The notes under the pieces are model-generated. The model was not told the DNA's origin and ran no database searches. It saw only the letters and a program-made list of their open reading frames with translations. A program made the position numbers and the translations under genes. Shown here in pieces: positions 56,750-64,000 of a DNA stretch of 64,000 nucleotides (the stretch's first letter is position 1; each line of letters begins with the position of its first letter). Source of the DNA: Clostridium acidisoli DSM 12555 (GTDB taxonomy: Bacteria > Bacillota > Clostridia > Clostridiales > Clostridiaceae); assembly GCF_900176305.1 (NCBI RefSeq), contig NZ_FWXH01000003.1, positions 1 through 64,000 on the forward strand, read 5' to 3'.

Positions 56750-57717
56750 TGTCAGAGAATAATTCAAATGATATTTTAATTGAAGTTAAAAATTTAAAAA
56801 AGTACTTCAATGTAGGACCAGGAGCTACACTAAAAGCTGTTGATGACGTTAGCTTTGTTATAAAAAAAGGTGAGACACTTGGACTTGTTGGAGAATCAGG
56901 TTGTGGTAAAACAACTTGTGGAAGAACAGTTTTAGGGCTATATTCTGCCACAGGTGGAGAAGTAAATTATGAAGGCGTTAACATACATCAATTAAAAGGG
57001 AAAGCTAAAAAAGATTTTACTAAAAAAGCTCAGATAATCTTTCAAGATCCATATGCATCGTTAAATCCAAGAATGACGGTTGGAGATATAATAGCTGAAG
57101 GAATTGACATTCATGGACTTTATAAAGGTGATGAAAGAACAAAAAAAATATATGAAATGCTCGATCATGTTGGACTAAATAGAGAACATGCTTCAAGATT
57201 TCCTCATGAGTTTTCAGGTGGACAAAGACAGAGAATTGGGATAGCAAGGGCTCTTGCTATAGAACCAGAATTTATAGTATGTGATGAACCAATATCTGCA
57301 CTTGACGTTTCAATACAAGCGCAAATAGTAAATCTTTTAATAAAACTTCAGAAAGAAATGGGACTTACTTATTTATTTATAGCTCATGATCTATCAATGG
57401 TTAAACATATTTCCGACAGAGTTGGTGTTATGTATTTAGGTACTATGGTTGAATTTGCAACAAGTGATGCATTATATGCAAAACCACTTCATCCGTATAC
57501 ACAGGCACTTTTATCTGCGATTCCAATACCTGATCCGGAGATTGAAAAGACAAGAGAAAGAATCAAGCTAGAAGGGGAAGTACCAAGTCCTATTAATCCA
57601 AAACCAGGTTGTAGATTTGCAGCAAGATGTAAGTATGCAAAACCAGAATGTTTTGATAAAAAACCAGAGTTTAAAGAAGTAGAAAAAGATCACTTTGTTA
57701 GTTGCCATCTTTTCTAA
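56749..57717 (+). CDS. oppF: Oligopeptide ABC transporter ATPase OppF (system 2)
   Basis: The 322-residue ATPase has [14 protein letters not shown]-loop [41 protein letters not shown] and the GCRFAARCKYAKPEC C-terminal motif. It is coupled to oppD and is the last gene before a strong terminator. Confidence 0.96.
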   Translation: MSENNSNDILIEVKNLKKYFNVGPGATLKAVDDVSFVIKKGETLGLVGESGCGKTTCGRTVLGLYSATGGEVNYEGVNIHQLKGKAKKDFTKKAQIIFQDPYASLNPRMTVGDIIAEGIDIHGLYKGDERTKKIYEMLDHVGLNREHASRFPHEFSGGQRQRIGIARALAIEPEFIVCDEPISALDVSIQAQIVNLLIKLQKEMGLTYLFIAHDLSMVKHISDRVGVMYLGTMVEFATSDALYAKPLHPYTQALLSAIPIPDPEIEKTRERIKLEGEVPSPINPKPGCRFAARCKYAKPECFDKKPEFKEVEKDHFVSCHLF

Positions 57718-57727
57718 GACACATTGG

Positions 57728-57781
57728 GAAAATAACAAGTCAAAGATGCAGGATAGACCAGCATATTGACTTGTTATTTTC
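57728..57781. terminator. Terminator after the second opp operon
   Basis: A 16-bp perfect outer stem (57728-57743 with 57766-57781) holds an inner ATGC/GCAT hairpin and ends in TTT. Confidence 0.85.
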
Positions 57782-57911
57782 TTTAAATATAGATATATGG
57801 GTGTTATATCCCATTTTTTTTGATTCTAAAAAAATATATATCCAATAAGAATGTATATTATTATTTAATATGCTAACAATAAATAATAATATATATATTG
57901 GAGGGGCAAAC

Positions 57912-58178
57912 ATGGGAAAAACACCACTTAAAAAAGTTATAAAAGCCAAGCTAAAGTCAAATAAAGAATTAAGTCCGTTAGAAAAGGTAAGAGAAAAAAT
58001 AAAATATGAAATAGCAGATGAATTAGGTCTTAGTGAAAAGATTGATGCATTAGGTTGGGCTTCACTAACAGCTGAGGAAACAGGAAGAATTGGTGGAATA
58101 ATGACAAGAAGAAAAAAAGAGCTTAATATACCTAAAAATTCAGAAATTCAACAAAAAACAGATGATAATATTAAATGA
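57912..58178 (+). CDS. Small acid-soluble spore protein, alpha/beta-type-like
   Basis: This protein of about 88 residues coats DNA in the spore and is broken down at germination. The SASP-type parts are KIKYEIADELGL (around the GPR protease cleavage region) and GWASLTAEETGRIGGIMTRRKK (the DNA-binding second half, matching the LTSRxNGxVGGxMVKRM pattern loosely). A Lys-rich start and charged tail are extra. GGAGGGG lies before ATG 57912. AGAATGTA and TATGCTA about 15 bases apart (57849-57875) resemble a forespore sigma-G promoter. Confidence 0.8.
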   Translation: MGKTPLKKVIKAKLKSNKELSPLEKVREKIKYEIADELGLSEKIDALGWASLTAEETGRIGGIMTRRKKELNIPKNSEIQQKTDDNIK

Positions 58179-58305
58179 AGGTTGACTTAAGTGTTAAAAA
58201 TAGATAATATTTTAATTGTAATTTTCAATAGAGATTATTAGAAAGGGAACTAAATATAACTGCTAAAGTTATTTGTGGTTTAGAAGTTTTATTTAAGGGG
58301 ATAGT

Positions 58306-59043
58306 ATGGAGTGTTACAAAGATTTTGCTCATATTTATGATGAACTTATACAGGGAGACTTTGATTACAAAGCTTGGTCGAAGGTTATCGTAGATATATG
58401 TAAAAATAATAATGTAAATTTCAATTATTATTTAGACTTAGCTTGTGGTACGGGAAACCTTACGAAAGAAATCGCCAAATCATTTAAGCATGTATGGGGA
58501 GTAGATATATCCGATGATATGCTTATGGAAGCTGATAAAAAACTTAGGGCAGAAAACATTAAGGGAACTTTGATAAACCAAGATATTTGCTGCCTAGATT
58601 TAAATAGAAAGTTTGATCTTATAACTTGCTGCTTAGATTCTACAAATTATATATTGGAAGAACAGAAAGTAGAGGAGTATTTAAGGTCTGTAAAAAAGCA
58701 TTTAAATGAAAATGGTATATTCATATTTGACATAAATTCTTATTATAAGTTAAGTCAGATTATGGGCAATAACATATTTACTTATGATGATGGTGACGTT
58801 GTTTATATATGGGAAAACACTTTTGAAGATGAAATTGTGGACATGTATCTAACTTTTTTTGTTAAAGATGATGAAAAATACATTAGATTTGACGAAGAAC
58901 ACTTAGAAAGAGCATATAAAGAGTTAAAAATAGAAGAATTACTTTCTAAATGTGGATTTACAATATTAAACAAGTTAAGCAATTACGATATTAATGAAAA
59001 ATTAAATGAAAAGTCTGAAAGAATAGTTTATATTGTCAAGTGA
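58306..59043 (+). CDS. Class I SAM-dependent methyltransferase
   Basis: The 245-residue protein has the SAM-binding LDLACGTGNLTKEIAK motif I, the acidic VWGVDISDDML motif II, and DLITCCLDSTNYIL after it. It belongs to the broad UbiE/MenG-like group, and the acceptor cannot be told from sequence. AAGGGGATAGT precedes ATG. It lies 17 bases before hslO in the same direction and may share its transcript. Confidence 0.87.
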   Translation: MECYKDFAHIYDELIQGDFDYKAWSKVIVDICKNNNVNFNYYLDLACGTGNLTKEIAKSFKHVWGVDISDDMLMEADKKLRAENIKGTLINQDICCLDLNRKFDLITCCLDSTNYILEEQKVEEYLRSVKKHLNENGIFIFDINSYYKLSQIMGNNIFTYDDGDVVYIWENTFEDEIVDMYLTFFVKDDEKYIRFDEEHLERAYKELKIEELLSKCGFTILNKLSNYDINEKLNEKSERIVYIVK

Positions 59044-59060
59044 TATGGGAGGGTTAATAA

Positions 59061-59945
59061 ATGAAAGATAAATTAGTTATAGCAACAGCTAAAGATAGTG
59101 AAGTAAGAATAATTGCAGCTATTACAACTGAACTAGTAAATGATGGAGTAAAAAGGCATGAGTGTGCTCCAACTGCTTCAGCAGCTCTAGGAAGAATGCT
59201 TACAGCAGGAACACTTATGGGAGCTATGCTTAAAAGTGAAAAGGATTCACTTACACTAAAAATAGATGGAGGTGGAATAGCAAAGGGAGTAGTAGTAACA
59301 GCACATAGTGACGCAAGTGTAAAAGGTTATATTGGAAATCCAGTTGCAGATTTGCCATTAAATAGCGTAGGCAAATTAGATGTATCAGGCATAATAGGTA
59401 AAGAAGGTTCAGTTACAGTAATAAGAGACATGGGGCTTAAAGAGCCATATGTAGGTCAAGTTCCAATATATACAGGTGAGATTGGAGACGATTTAGCGTA
59501 TTATTTTACAGCTTCAGAGCAAGTACCATCTGCAGTTGGGGTTGGAGTACTTGTTGATAAAGATTTAAGTATTAAAGCGTCAGGTGGATTTATAATTCAA
59601 ATGCTTCCAGGGCATAATGAATTAACTGCAGATCTTATAACGTATAGATTAGAAGAAATACCTCAGATAACTAAGCTTATAAGTGATGGTATGAGTATAG
59701 AGGAGATTTTGAATTACATATTTGAAGATATGGATCTTAAGATAATAGGAGAAATGACACCTGAATATAAATGTGATTGTTCAAGGGAAAGAGTTGAAAA
59801 AGCTTTAATAAGCATAGGTAAAAAGGATTTAACTGAAATATATAATGAAGGCAAAAATGAAGAATTGAAATGTAATTTTTGTAATAAATCATATGAATTT
59901 ACTCATGAAGACATTGGAAAATTATTAGAAAATAGTGTAAAGTAA
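59061..59945 (+). CDS. hslO: Redox-regulated chaperone Hsp33
   Basis: Hsp33 is a cytosolic holdase switched on by oxidation. The 294-residue protein has the N-terminal substrate-binding domain and a C-terminal redox switch with Cys238-x-Cys240 (CDC) and Cys271-x-x-Cys274 (CNFC), which hold zinc when reduced and form disulfides under oxidative or bleach stress. In an anaerobe this fits protection against oxygen exposure. GGGAGGG precedes ATG. The tRNA cluster starts 84 bases later. Confidence 0.96.
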   Translation: MKDKLVIATAKDSEVRIIAAITTELVNDGVKRHECAPTASAALGRMLTAGTLMGAMLKSEKDSLTLKIDGGGIAKGVVVTAHSDASVKGYIGNPVADLPLNSVGKLDVSGIIGKEGSVTVIRDMGLKEPYVGQVPIYTGEIGDDLAYYFTASEQVPSAVGVGVLVDKDLSIKASGGFIIQMLPGHNELTADLITYRLEEIPQITKLISDGMSIEEILNYIFEDMDLKIIGEMTPEYKCDCSRERVEKALISIGKKDLTEIYNEGKNEELKCNFCNKSYEFTHEDIGKLLENSVK

Positions 59946-60029
59946 AAAATAAATCAAGCATAATATGAATAAAAAATATTGACAAATGATCATTTGTATA
60001 ATAAAATAGTATGTGTTCAAAGTGGTATT

Positions 60030-60105
60030 GGGCGCTTAGCTCAGCTGGGAGAGCATCTGCCTTACAAGCAGAGGGTCACAGGTTCGAGCCCTGTAGTGCC
60101 CACCA
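60030..60105 (+). tRNA. tRNA-Val (anticodon TAC)
   Basis: A full cloverleaf with acceptor GGGCGCT/AGTGCCC, anticodon loop CTTACAA, TTCGA T-loop and encoded ACCA end. Its discriminator A and CCA fit the TGGT of the valS T-box. Confidence 0.97.
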
Positions 60106-60110
60106 ATATT

Positions 60111-60187
60111 GGCCTGGTGGCTCAGATGGTTAGAGTGCCGGCCTGTCACGCCGGAGGTCGAGGGTTCGATCCCCTTCCAGGTCGCCA
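60111..60187 (+). tRNA. tRNA-Asp (anticodon GTC)
   Basis: Acceptor GGCCTGG/CCAGGTC, anticodon loop CTGTCAC, TTCGA T-loop and encoded GCCA end. It starts five bases after tRNA-Val. Confidence 0.97.
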
Positions 60188-60207
60188 ATATTCTTTGATA
60201 CATATGT

Positions 60208-60283
<76 letters not shown>

Positions 60284-60291
60284 TTTATGTT

Positions 60292-60366
60292 GCGGGAGTG
60301 GCTCAGTGGTAGAGCGTCACCTTGCCAAGGTGAACGTCGCGAGTTCGAATCTCGTCTTCCGCTCCA
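60292..60366 (+). tRNA. tRNA-Gly (anticodon GCC)
   Basis: Acceptor GCGGGAG/CTTCCGC, anticodon loop TTGCCAA, TTCGA T-loop and encoded TCCA end. Confidence 0.97.
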
Positions 60367-60373
60367 AACATAT

Positions 60374-60447
<74 letters not shown>

Positions 60448-60451
60448 AAAC

Positions 60452-60494
60452 AAAACCCTTGGAAATCGCACTTTCCAAGGGTTTTATATTTTTA
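60452..60494 (+). terminator. Terminator of the tRNA operon
   Basis: AAAACCCTTGGAAA (60452-60465) pairs perfectly with TTTCCAAGGGTTTT (60472-60485), followed by a T-rich tail. Confidence 0.9.
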
Positions 60495-60534
60495 TTACTA
60501 GATGATGATTTTCTTACGGACTGTCCTAAGGAAA

Positions 60535-60656
60535 TCATTTTGCTTTTTTGATGGCTTTACCAAAAATTTCGGCAGCTTCTTTTTGCATATGAGGTTTGAC
60601 GTGAATATAAATATCATCTGTTATGGAAGTTCTACTATGTCCAAGTCTCTTTGAGA
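60535..60656 (-). pseudogene. Tyrosine recombinase/integrase, last 40 codons only
   Basis: The minus-strand frame ending at TGA 60535 reads LSKRLGHSRTSITDDIYIHV and then KPHMQKEAAEIFGKAIKKAK. It carries the phage-integrase end LGHSxxxxTxxxYxH with the His and the nucleophile Tyr. The upstream part is cut off exactly where the IS256-type end begins (60657), and no other part of the gene is found past the IS. It lies 88 bases from the tRNA-Cys 3' end, as expected for an element integrated there. Confidence 0.85.
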
Positions 60657-61613
60657 GGGTGTGAAATTTTCTCTGTAAATTGACTTTCTATGATAATAAT
60701 TTGAAGGTAGGATAGGCACAAAAATGACTTCCTGCCTTGTCTTTAAGTCTTTTGCAAAAACTTTCTTGTCTTTATCAGGTACATATTTTAAAGTATTACG
60801 TACATGATGAACAATACATCTCTGGTACTCTGTATGGGGAAATGCAACTGATATGGATTCTTTAATGCCGGTAAGGCCGTCAGCACAAAGAATCAGTATA
60901 TCCTTTACTCCTCGATTTTTTAGTTCGTTTAGAACACTGAGCCGGTATTTACTACTTTCATTTTCTCCAATTTGAATGGATAATACTTCTTTTCTTCCTG
61001 CGTCATTGATACCCAAAATAACATATGCAGCAAGTTTTCGGATGATATTATTATCCCTGACGGAAAAATGTACAGCATCTATAAAAACGATTGGATATAC
61101 AGCTGCTAACGGACGTTGCTGCCATTCTTCAATTTGTGGCAATAATCGGTCGGTAATGTCAGAAATGATTCCTTCACTTACCTCAAAGCCATAAATATCT
61201 TCAATGGTTTCTGATATCTGCCTAGTTGTCATGCCTTTGGCATACATGGAAATAATCTTATCATCAATTGCTAAAATATCTTTCTGACGTTTTTTTACTA
61301 TCTGAGGTTCAAAAGTACTCTGACGATCCTGAGGAACATCTATGTCCATTTCACCATACTTACTACGAATTTTCTTGGATTTTCTTCCATTTCTATAGTT
61401 TGGTTCATTAGAACGGTCATATTTTTCATAGCCCCAATGATCATCCATTTCTGCTTCCATCATTTCTTGTATAGTACAGCCAAGCAGATCCTTTAAAGCA
61501 TCCTGAATATCTTCTGCTGACTGAATATTGTATTCATCCATAAGAATTGCAATAATATTTTTCTTTCCTTCAGTCATTGGTTTTACTTTGTAAACTTCTT
61601 TTTTTCTTACCAT
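60657..61613 (-). pseudogene. IS256-family transposase, C-terminal part lost
   Basis: The first about 265 residues are a normal IS256/MULE-type transposase: LLGCTIQEMMEAEMDDHWGY, FIDAVHFSVRDN with the first catalytic Asp, LILCADGLTGIKESISVAFP with the second, and IVHHVRNTLKYV. After FAKDLKT the sequence jumps to unrelated residues (RQEVIFVPILP) and runs past the IS end into the integrase remnant, stopping at 60621. The region with the catalytic Glu (normally in a TTNAIESLN context) is gone, so it should be inactive. AGGAGG lies before ATG 61613. Confidence 0.85.
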
Positions 61614-61694
61614 AATAAATAGCCTCCTATGATTTTTATTTTATCATAGAAAACCTTAATGATAATTCTAATTTACAGACTTTTTTTCACAGGC
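60657..61694 (-). mobile_element. IS256-family insertion sequence with internal deletion
   Basis: The ends are matching inverted repeats: GGGTGTGAAATTTTCTCTG and following bases at 60657, and the complement of GCCTGTGAAAAAAAGTCTG and following bases ending at 61694, both closing with TCTGTAAATT. The length of 1038 bases is about 250-300 shorter than typical IS256 elements because the 3' part of the transposase is missing. I see no matching 8-9-base target duplication (left flank ends TTTGAGA, right flank begins TCAGTTAG), which suggests a later deletion beside the IS. Confidence 0.8.
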
Positions 61695-61739
61695 TCAGTT
61701 AGGTACTTTATTATATTCCTAACCGCTTATTGTGGAGTA

Positions 61740-62087
61740 TTAAATACCAGCCATTTTTCTACATTCATTAGCACATGTACGGCATTCTTGTGCACATTTT
61801 TGGCAATGTTCATCTTTAAACATTGAACATTCTTGTGCACATTTATCACAAGTAGTAGCACAAAGTTGACAATGGTCTTTTATAAATTGGCCATTCATTG
61901 ACATAAGTGATGACGACATTTGACACATTTGTGCACATTCAACAAGAATGCTTATACAGTTCTTTCTTGCATTAACATCAGATTCATTTAGACATGCTTT
62001 AAAACATTCATAACATGCTTGTGAACACCTATTACATTCATCAATACATGTTTGAAATTTATTTGTTGTCATAGTTGCTACACTCAT
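61740..62087 (-). CDS. DUF326 four-helix-bundle Cys-rich protein (Csp-type copper storage)
   Basis: The 115-residue protein has 18 Cys residues spaced along four helices (CIDECNRCSQACYECFKAC, CAQMCQ, CQLCATTCDKCAQEC, CQKCAQECRTCANEC). This is the pattern of copper storage proteins that bind many Cu(I) ions inside a helical bundle. There is no signal peptide, so it is the cytosolic (Csp3-like) kind. GGAG lies before ATG. It probably buffers copper or protects Fe-S proteins. It sits just past the IS copy, so it may be part of the decayed element. Confidence 0.88.
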   Translation of the reverse strand: MSVATMTTNKFQTCIDECNRCSQACYECFKACLNESDVNARKNCISILVECAQMCQMSSSLMSMNGQFIKDHCQLCATTCDKCAQECSMFKDEHCQKCAQECRTCANECRKMAGI

Positions 62088-62296
62088 TTTAAAAACTCCT
62101 TTATCTAATTTTTCATATGAAGTATATTATGTGTAAAATTAAATATTTTTATACTAAAATTAAATGACAAATCTAAATTTTAAGACACTATTTTAAATAG
62201 TAATATTCTCATATTGTGACACAATCGAAATATAATATATGCTAAAGAAGGAAATTTTGTATCATATATAGAATATGTTTCATGAGGTGAAACTTT

Positions 62297-62422
62297 ATGA
62301 AAATTAGTAGGAACTGTAAAAGTTGTGGAAGTATCAAAATTAAATATATGGGTAAGTCTTATTGTATATTTAAAAAGAATAAACTTGAAACAATTATAAT
62401 GGAAGATGAATCAAATATATGA
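62297..62422 (+). CDS. 41-residue CxxC protein coupled to the KAP NTPase gene
   Basis: GAGGTG lies eight bases before ATG 62297, which opens a 41-codon frame with CKSC at residues 7-10 and one more Cys at 23, and a basic centre and acidic tail. The TGA overlaps the next ATG as ATGA (62419-62422), a classic translation-coupling arrangement. A half zinc-ribbon (one CxxC) might pair with another copy or protein. No known family is recognised. Confidence 0.55.
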   Translation: MKISRNCKSCGSIKIKYMGKSYCIFKKNKLETIIMEDESNI

Positions 62423-63855
62423 ATGAATTTAATAAAGATTGTACGTTCGACCATGATGATGTATTGAATAGGAGAAATTTTGCAAATAATCTCACTCAAA
62501 TAATAAAAGAAGGAAATAAATATACATTTAACAATTCTTTAGTAATAGCACTTGATTCACCATGGTGTACAGGAAAGACTACATTTATAAATAAATGGAT
62601 TTCAGCTATAAGAGAAGATAAAATAGGAAATGAAAAAATGGAAATAATTCATTATAATGCATGGGATAATGATGATTGGAATGAACCATTAGTTAGCCTT
62701 CTAAATGAGTTAGAAACTCACCTTAAATATATCGCTAAAAAAGAAGAAATAATATCTGATTTAAAAAAGACATCTATTCGATTGCTTAAATACATGGGGA
62801 AGAATGTGACACAAAATTTGATCAAAAAAAAAATTAGGAATAGATACGGACGACATTATTGAAATCATACAAGACGTGTCAAAAGGAATTGTAGATATTA
62901 ATAACAAAGACGAATTAGAAAAATACATAAAAATAAATAAGAACAATGGTATATATAATGAATTTAAGGAATACAAGAAATTAAAAGACAACTTTAAAGA
63001 AATAATAAGCAAGATTAGTAAAAAAATAAAGTTATATTTTTTGTAGATGAACTAGATAGATGTAGACCTACTTTTGCTATAGAAACGTTGGAGATAATTA
63101 AGCATCTTTTTAATTTAGAGAACATAACATTTGTACTAGCTATTGATATGGAACACTTAAGTCATTCAATAGCAACTATATATGGGCAAAATATGGATTC
63201 GACAGGATATTTAAGAAGATTTTTTGATTTGAATTTCAAAATGCCACTTCCTTCAACAGATGAATATATTAATTATTTAATTACGGACAAATTAACTATT
63301 AGTTAAGGATTAAAAAATCAAATAATTGAGTTGTTTGATAAGTTGAAATTAACGCTTAGAGATATGAATTCTATTTTTTTAAATATACTGCTCTTGTTTA
63401 ACACCTCATTAAAATTTTGTGAAGACGACAGATTAAAAGAAGTGTATGTTTTTCTTCTTGTTATGAAATATAAGTATATTGAAAATTACAAAATTATATT
63501 ATATGAAAAATTCAAACATGAAACAAACACGAGTAATGATGGAATTACAACAATTGAAGATAAAATATGGTTAATAACGGATAATATAAAAGAATTTATG
63601 GATATGGTTTGCAGCAGGAACAATCTTAAAATTTGTGAAGTTTTAAATTCAGCTATAAATGGAAGTACTGGAGTTACATTTGAAAATTGTAACGAGGACT
63701 TTATCATAGATAGTGTTAGGGATAATAACTTTAACTTATTTATAGATATAAATGATTTAGAGGGCATAAAGGAAAATAAAGAGTTGCTTAACCAAAAAGT
63801 AAGTAATTATATAGAAAGAAAGTTAGAATTGTTTAGTTATGAATATGCGGAATAA
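62419..63855 (+). pseudogene. KAP-family P-loop NTPase, broken by two frameshifts and a stop
   Basis: Residues 1-140 hold the KAP start (FANNLTQIIKEGNKYTFNNS, Walker A in SPWCTGKTTFINKW, and HYNAWDNDDWNEPLVSLL). At the A10 tract 62824-62833 the frame is lost; with one A fewer it continues as LGIDTDDIIEIIQDVSKG. At the A7 tract 63020-63026 one A more returns it to the first frame, giving Walker B VIFFVDELDRCRPTF. TAA at 63304-63306 then interrupts, and the frame reopens to 63855. KAP NTPases often act in defence or at membranes. Sequencing error at the A tracts is possible, but not for the stop. Confidence 0.75.
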
Positions 63856-64000
63856 TTTAAATTTAAAGCCTAATATAGACAGCTATTGGATATAAATATG
63901 AAAAAACTAAGGATTATCATAAAGCTTCCGATATTCTTCCTACCATCTACAAAACAAATAAAAATATGATAAATTAAAATGTAAAAATGTACTTAAGCCC
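63856..64000. other. Right-edge sequence without a recognised gene
   Basis: A short open stretch reading GYKYEKTKDYHKASDILP and ending TNKNMIN (about 63890-63977) looks protein-like but has no start, and I recognise no family. It could be a remnant of another gene of the decayed element. Confidence 0.25.

Noticed and set aside
63856-64000. Gene at the right edge
   Set aside because: Only a short startless open stretch is present; there is too little sequence to support a call.

Overview
This window is a low-GC, spore-forming, anaerobic Firmicute chromosome, most likely Clostridium sensu stricto. The evidence is very AT-rich DNA, strong AGGAGG-type ribosome sites, an alpha/beta-type spore protein, a PdaB-like deacetylase, DUF4364, TSCPD and DUF3189 proteins, oxygen-sensitive 2-hydroxyacyl-CoA dehydratase-type Fe-S proteins, and a valine T-box. 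I do not name a species. Both ends carry mobile-element debris: an IS3-type transposase end at 1-276, and an integrase stub plus a crippled IS256 copy at 60.5-61.7 kb.

Layout. 0.5-6.6 kb: HtrA-type surface protease (minus), then oligoendopeptidase F, an AI-2E-family membrane protein, an M24 peptidase and DUF3189. 6.7-7.3 kb: a divergent cis-prenyltransferase homologue (minus). 7.4-9.9 kb: the most interesting block, with a strong promoter, a candidate preQ1-I riboswitch, tandem terminators, a split HgdB-like/HgdC-like Fe-S pair and the queuosine-precursor transporter QueT. 10.1-12.4 kb: DUF4912 (interrupted at an A10 tract) and a GH57 glycogen-branching-type enzyme. 12.5-15.9 kb: DEAD-box helicase, an anchored Ser/Asn-rich protein and an Mrr-like protein. 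16.0-19.3 kb: M16 peptidase, RecX and a membrane transglutaminase. 20.2-24.5 kb: a 1434-residue activase-activase-dehydratase fusion. 25.3-30.8 kb: T-box-controlled valS, GNAT, folC and a cold-shock-like protein.

31-35.5 kb: divergent argCJ and argBD share a compact regulatory region with mirror-image promoters. 35.7-41 kb: small regulatory and sporulation-related genes and a two-OB-fold SSB-like protein. 41-57.7 kb: lysine/diaminopimelate genes of the acetylase route (dapH, an aminotransferase, dapB, dapA) mixed with two complete paralogous oligopeptide ABC transporters (oppBCDF-A and oppA-BCDF). The supply of diaminopimelate, lysine and wall peptides is the theme here. 57.9-59.9 kb: spore protein, methyltransferase and redox chaperone Hsp33.

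60.0-60.45 kb: five tRNA genes (Val, Asp, Phe, Gly, Cys). The tRNA-Cys end is followed by the last 40 codons of a tyrosine integrase cut by an IS256 copy that has lost the 3' part of its transposase. Beyond it lie a Cys-rich copper-storage-type protein, a 41-residue CxxC protein and a KAP-type P-loop NTPase broken by two opposite frameshifts and a stop. I read 60.5-64 kb as a decayed integrated element. No rRNA genes or CRISPR arrays were seen.
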